Source: an uncultured Eubacteriales bacterium (GTDB lineage: Bacteria; Bacillota; Clostridia; Oscillospirales; Acutalibacteraceae). Taken from it: a stretch of DNA of 64,000 nt. Location of the stretch: positions 1-64,000 of the forward strand of contig CAKTDF010000001.1 in NCBI GenBank assembly GCA_934541115.1, written 5' to 3'. The notes beneath the pieces were generated by a model. That model worked only from the letters and a program-made list of their open reading frames with translations, did no database searches and was not told the DNA's origin. A program made the translations under genes and the position numbers. This document shows, piece after piece, positions 60,995 through 64,000 of the stretch (position 1 is its first letter; the number at the start of each line of letters is the position of its first letter).

Positions 60995-62277
60995 TATTTG
61001 CTTCCTCCCTTGGTGATTTGAACGAGAATCTCGTCATCGGTGTAATAGCGCGCGGTGGTGTAGGTACGAAGCTTGTTTGAAGAAGTGATTACCGGCATTT
61101 TCGCGCAGAGCGGATTGTTCATATACATGAGCGGGCAGATGTAAGAGGTGACAACGCCGGTCTCTCTGAGACGGGTTGCATATGTTGTTTTGTTGAACTG
61201 CTTGAGAACACCCGGTGCAGCTGTGAATACGGTAGGAATAACGACCTTTTTGTTGCCGTATTTTTTGAGCGAAGCCTCAACCTTGTCTGTCCAGTCCTTG
61301 AGCTGCTGGAGAGACATGTGCGGGCAGCCCATGAAGCAGAGCTTCGGCTTTGCATTTTTGTCTTTCCAGATAACGGGATAGCTTTCCTTGACTCTTTCGA
61401 GCTCTGCGTCGTCAATGACATATTCCCTGACATTCTCTGCAAGGAGCTTTTCACCCTGAAGCTTTGCCTCCGGAGTGAGGTTTTCAATGTGATAAAGACC
61501 GACAGCACCGTTTGAAGCCGTTGCTGCGCCGAAGTCTTTAAGATAGGTGCAGGCTTCGTCTGTCAGCTCTGTGCCGAGCCATTTGTCGAGTCCTTTGACG
61601 AACGGAACGTCCTCCATAACTTTCATGCCGATTGCCGAACCGAGAAGCTGCGCCTCGGGTTTCTTTTCGGTTTCGATTTTGATTACCCATGTTGCCTTTC
61701 TGCCCTCGTCGGTGAGAAGACCGAAGTACGGAACATAGCCGACGATTGAGCCCATTATGTCCATAATGCCCGAGTTGCGGTTGCAGCGCGCGCCGAGAAC
61801 GGAGTTTGCATAAACAACGGCTGAGGACTCGGACCAGCTGAGAACGTCGCCCATGTTAGGCTTGTTGCCAACTTCGTCCATATAGCAGGTGCAGGTGAAA
61901 GCGTCCTTGTCCATGAGACCGAGCTTTTTGAGCTGATCCTCATAGAAGTCCTGTTTGTTATACATGAATTTTTTGAAGATGAGGTTCTGAAGCGGATTCT
62001 TCGGAACGTTGGGGTCGAGCGGACGGGGGTCAGCCGAAAATTCCTGGCCGGATTTAACGCCTGCTTCAATGAGGGTATTCATGAGGTCATAAACCGGTTG
62101 CAGAACGCCGAGGCCGAAGGAAGTTACAAGGTGATTGTACTTCGACGTGACCGGAACCATTTTTTCGGCTCCGAACGCTTCGCCGAACATGACGAGCGTT
62201 TTCATGACCTTTGCCATTGTTGCGCCTTTTGAGCCGTCAAGAATGGACTGTTGTTCTTCGTTTAAGATCATTGACAT
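60994..62277 (-). CDS. Aconitase X catalytic (large) subunit, DUF521
   Basis: A 427-aa iron-sulfur dehydratase subunit. LNEEQQSILDGSKGATMAKV is the standard start. CTCYMDEVGNKPN, LGARCNRNSG and MNNPLCAKMP hold Cys residues that could ligate the cluster, and FMGCPHMSLQQL is conserved. The ATG at 62277 is taken because GGAGG lies upstream; the longer ORF start is within that leader. With the DUF126 gene it forms a split, heterodimeric enzyme. No proline racemase or hydroxyproline genes are in view to settle the substrate. Confidence 0.88.
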   Translation of the reverse strand: MSMILNEEQQSILDGSKGATMAKVMKTLVMFGEAFGAEKMVPVTSKYNHLVTSFGLGVLQPVYDLMNTLIEAGVKSGQEFSADPRPLDPNVPKNPLQNLIFKKFMYNKQDFYEDQLKKLGLMDKDAFTCTCYMDEVGNKPNMGDVLSWSESSAVVYANSVLGARCNRNSGIMDIMGSIVGYVPYFGLLTDEGRKATWVIKIETEKKPEAQLLGSAIGMKVMEDVPFVKGLDKWLGTELTDEACTYLKDFGAATASNGAVGLYHIENLTPEAKLQGEKLLAENVREYVIDDAELERVKESYPVIWKDKNAKPKLCFMGCPHMSLQQLKDWTDKVEASLKKYGNKKVVIPTVFTAAPGVLKQFNKTTYATRLRETGVVTSYICPLMYMNNPLCAKMPVITSSNKLRTYTTARYYTDDEILVQITKGGSK

Positions 62278-62475
62278 TTTACTTTTTTCCTCCCTTTTTC
62301 CGTGTCGAAAATCCGACACGAAGCTAATTTAAGACTACTATTCTTTGCCTCTCTTGTCAAGAGAAATGTCAGATAAATTTCGTTGTCTGCCTTTTCCGAA
62401 ACCATTTTTGCCGTGTATCACCGTATGCCGTATTTTGTCGTTTTTTGTACTTGCCGAAGATGATTCACTAAAAAA
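62278..62475. other. Gap between aconitase X operon and MITE-like element
   Basis: No gene is seen. The palindrome TGTCGAAAATCCGACA (62303-62318) sits 26 bases before the large-subunit start codon and may be an operator for the operon. Confidence 0.35.
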
Positions 62476-62698
62476 GGGGCTGTCGCATTTAGATGCAGAA
62501 AGCGTTTTCTTTGCCCCGAAGCTGTATGTAGATACCGCGAGTGGGCAAAAAAAACGCTTAAAAGAGCAAAATTATTTTCAATATCATCAAGAAGTAAAGA
62601 CTATATTCCATATGAAGCTCTGATTTTGACAGGTCTCGTGAAATATAGTCTTTTTCTTTTTGTTTTGCTCTTTGGTCTGCGCTAAATGCGACAGCTCC
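62476..62698. mobile_element. MITE-like element with terminal inverted repeats
   Basis: A 223-base non-coding unit bounded by GGGGCTGTCGCATTTAG (62476-62492) and its near-perfect inverse CTAAATGCGACAGCTCC (62682-62698), extendable to about 24 bases. An inner inverted repeat AGACTATATT/AATATAGTCT (62598 and 62642) adds secondary structure. The ends look like those of IS1182-type elements, from memory. No transposase is encoded, so it would need one in trans. No clear target duplication is seen. Confidence 0.6.
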
Positions 62699-62720
62699 AA
62701 AGTTTTCAGGCGCGGTGGGC

Positions 62721-64000
62721 TTAATTTGAGGCCGACAAAAGGGCAATGTTCTTTTCCATTAAATCGAAAAAGGTTTTCACAATTTTTTCGTCCTCTTCGT
62801 TTCCTCTCACGCACATCGAAAGAGTCAGTTCGCCCGCAAAAGACGTTGCGGAAAGAAGGGCATATGGCTTGTATTTGACTGCACCGGTCATGTAGCCGTC
62901 ATAGGGTGCGTGACCTGAAAGAGAAAGCTTGTCTTGCTCAAGAATACCAATGTTGCTCATGGCCAGCAGGGGATTACTGTATCCGATTTTGATGATCTCC
63001 TCCGAGACTGCCTGCGGCATAATGCTGTATCCGAGCTTGAGGAGCGGCAGACCGTAAAGCCCCATAAATTTATCCTTTTTGAAGCGTTCAACGCTCTTTT
63101 TGGTGTACTCCAGCGTTTCAAAAATATCAGACCCGAGTCTCGGAATACGGCACTGCATGAACGCCGTCTGATTCGTGATTCCGGTGTCCTCGGTTTCTTT
63201 CATGTGTCTGCGAAGGTCGATTGCGCAGGATATTGTTACACTTTCGCTGCTGTCGTATCCGGCAAGCTCATAAAGGCTTTGAAAATATGCCGCAACGAGG
63301 GAATCATTGACGGTTGCTCCGTGTGCTTTTCCGCTCTTTATGAGTGCGGAAAAGCGGGACTTGTCAATTTTGCGCTTGCTGATGAACGAGCGGTCAAGAA
63401 TGTTGTTTTCTGTGAACGGAAAGCGGTGCTTGTCTTTTGCACAGACGTTTTTATAAAGATTTTCCGCAATTTTCTTTTCGGTTTTTGAATAGTCCTCGTA
63501 TACCTCTTCAAACGAGCGTGACCCGTTTTTGATGCCGAGCGGACTTATGCCCTTTCCGGCGTAATCGCTGTAATTTTTGCAGAGTGCTTTAAGAAAGTAT
63601 TTGAAGTCTCCGCCGTCCATGCACATATGGTTTTCAATAACACAAAGCACGCTTCCTCCCTCATGGAAGAAAACCGCAACCTGAATCTGAAGGTCGTTTT
63701 CCGGCGGAATGTACTGTGTCAGAAACTCGTTGATTGCACTTTCAAGGTCATCCGGACGGGAAACATGGAGAACATCGTCAATATTGTAATCGGCAACTCT
63801 CCAATAGGTTTTAAGCTTTATGTCTCTGAAGGAGGAATGCAGAACCGGTGCTTTTTCAAGAAAACAGATAAGCACCGTTTTGAGAATGTTTATGTCAATT
63901 TCAAAGTCATAGCGCAGTTCAACGTGAACCATTCGGTCGTTGAAATCACGAAACAGGTAATGCATTTTATCCCAGAGCTCGGCTTTCAGTGTTCTTTCCA
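62721..64000 (-). CDS. Condensation-domain-like acyltransferase (5' end outside window)
   Basis: At least 425 aa. An ATG at 63965 exists, but the frame stays open to the window edge with plausible sequence (ERTLKAELWDKMHYLFRD), so the true start probably lies beyond. VIENHMCMDGGDFKYFL carries the HxxxDG motif of the CoA-dependent acyltransferase superfamily (NRPS condensation domains, wax synthases, alcohol O-acetyltransferases). SCAIDLRRHM and a late SNIGILEQ fit the second half of that fold. No carrier-protein or synthetase genes are adjacent. It could acylate an alcohol, sugar or lipid; the substrate is unknown. Confidence 0.7.
   Translation of the reverse strand, partial: ERTLKAELWDKMHYLFRDFNDRMVHVELRYDFEIDINILKTVLICFLEKAPVLHSSFRDIKLKTYWRVADYNIDDVLHVSRPDDLESAINEFLTQYIPPENDLQIQVAVFFHEGGSVLCVIENHMCMDGGDFKYFLKALCKNYSDYAGKGISPLGIKNGSRSFEEVYEDYSKTEKKIAENLYKNVCAKDKHRFPFTENNILDRSFISKRKIDKSRFSALIKSGKAHGATVNDSLVAAYFQSLYELAGYDSSESVTISCAIDLRRHMKETEDTGITNQTAFMQCRIPRLGSDIFETLEYTKKSVERFKKDKFMGLYGLPLLKLGYSIMPQAVSEEIIKIGYSNPLLAMSNIGILEQDKLSLSGHAPYDGYMTGAVKYKPYALLSATSFAGELTLSMCVRGNEEDEKIVKTFFDLMEKNIALLSASN

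Noticed and set aside
62345..62623. 92-codon plus ORF
   Set aside because: Runs into the MITE-like element and lacks a ribosome site.

Overview
The window reads as a chromosomal segment of a low-to-mid GC Firmicute of the class Clostridia, most like an uncultured gut Oscillospirales/Ruminococcaceae relative. This rests on the gene set (PolC-type replicase, WalJ-like hydrolase, Jag, MsmK-type sugar ABC system), Gram-positive ribosome binding sites (GGAGG), near-consensus TTGACA-17-TATAAT promoters, and several TTG/GTG starts. Species cannot be named from sequence alone.

Layout. 1-0.8 kb: the 3' end of a DUF4357 protein, then a tRNA-Ala. 1-8 kb: a secreted zinc-lipase-like hydrolase and a 1853-aa surface protein with about 21 Cys-Cys-Cys-His modules. 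8-10 kb: a GH3-family adenylate-forming enzyme. 10-17.3 kb: a maltodextrin-type operon (malQ, binding protein, two permeases, ATPase) divergent from a regulator with two TetR-like domains. 17.4-23.5 kb: tRNA-Thr, an FN3 protein, tsaD-rimI, an alkaline phosphatase, a small secreted protein and a nucleosidase. 23.9-30 kb: murA, a walJ-like gene and rlmH, then the rpmH-rnpA-yidD-yidC-jag block. 30.4-31.2 kb: two very short genes with duplicated promoters, leader hairpins and terminators. 31.3-38.3 kb: a YbaK-like deacylase, a PIN/Phd toxin-antitoxin pair, pcrA and two tandem LCAT-like secreted hydrolases. 38.6-52.4 kb: a housekeeping run (pyrH, frr, uppS, cdsA, dxr, rseP, ispG, polC, a tRNA methyltransferase-like gene, rsmI). 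52.5-60.4 kb: a lipoprotein and a 2150-aa modular surface protein. 60.5-64 kb: an aconitase X pair, a MITE-like element and a truncated condensation-domain-like gene.

How the genes work together. The sugar operon imports and remodels malto-oligosaccharides. uppS, cdsA, dxr and ispG feed isoprenoid and phospholipid supply for the envelope, with murA starting peptidoglycan synthesis. The secreted proteins (lipases, giant adhesin-like proteins, FN3 protein, small secreted protein) show no LPXTG sorting signal. Several end instead in a short amphipathic or hydrophobic tail rich in F, L and I.

Most notable observations. First, twin 47- and 51-aa Trp-containing amphipathic peptides are each in a self-contained transcription unit with near-identical control regions, and they resemble the tails of the secreted proteins. 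Second, PolC lacks the proofreading exonuclease normally inserted in its PHP domain. Third, the first giant protein carries a long array of potential zinc-binding C3H modules. Fourth, there is a family of dispersed non-coding repeats and one MITE-like element.
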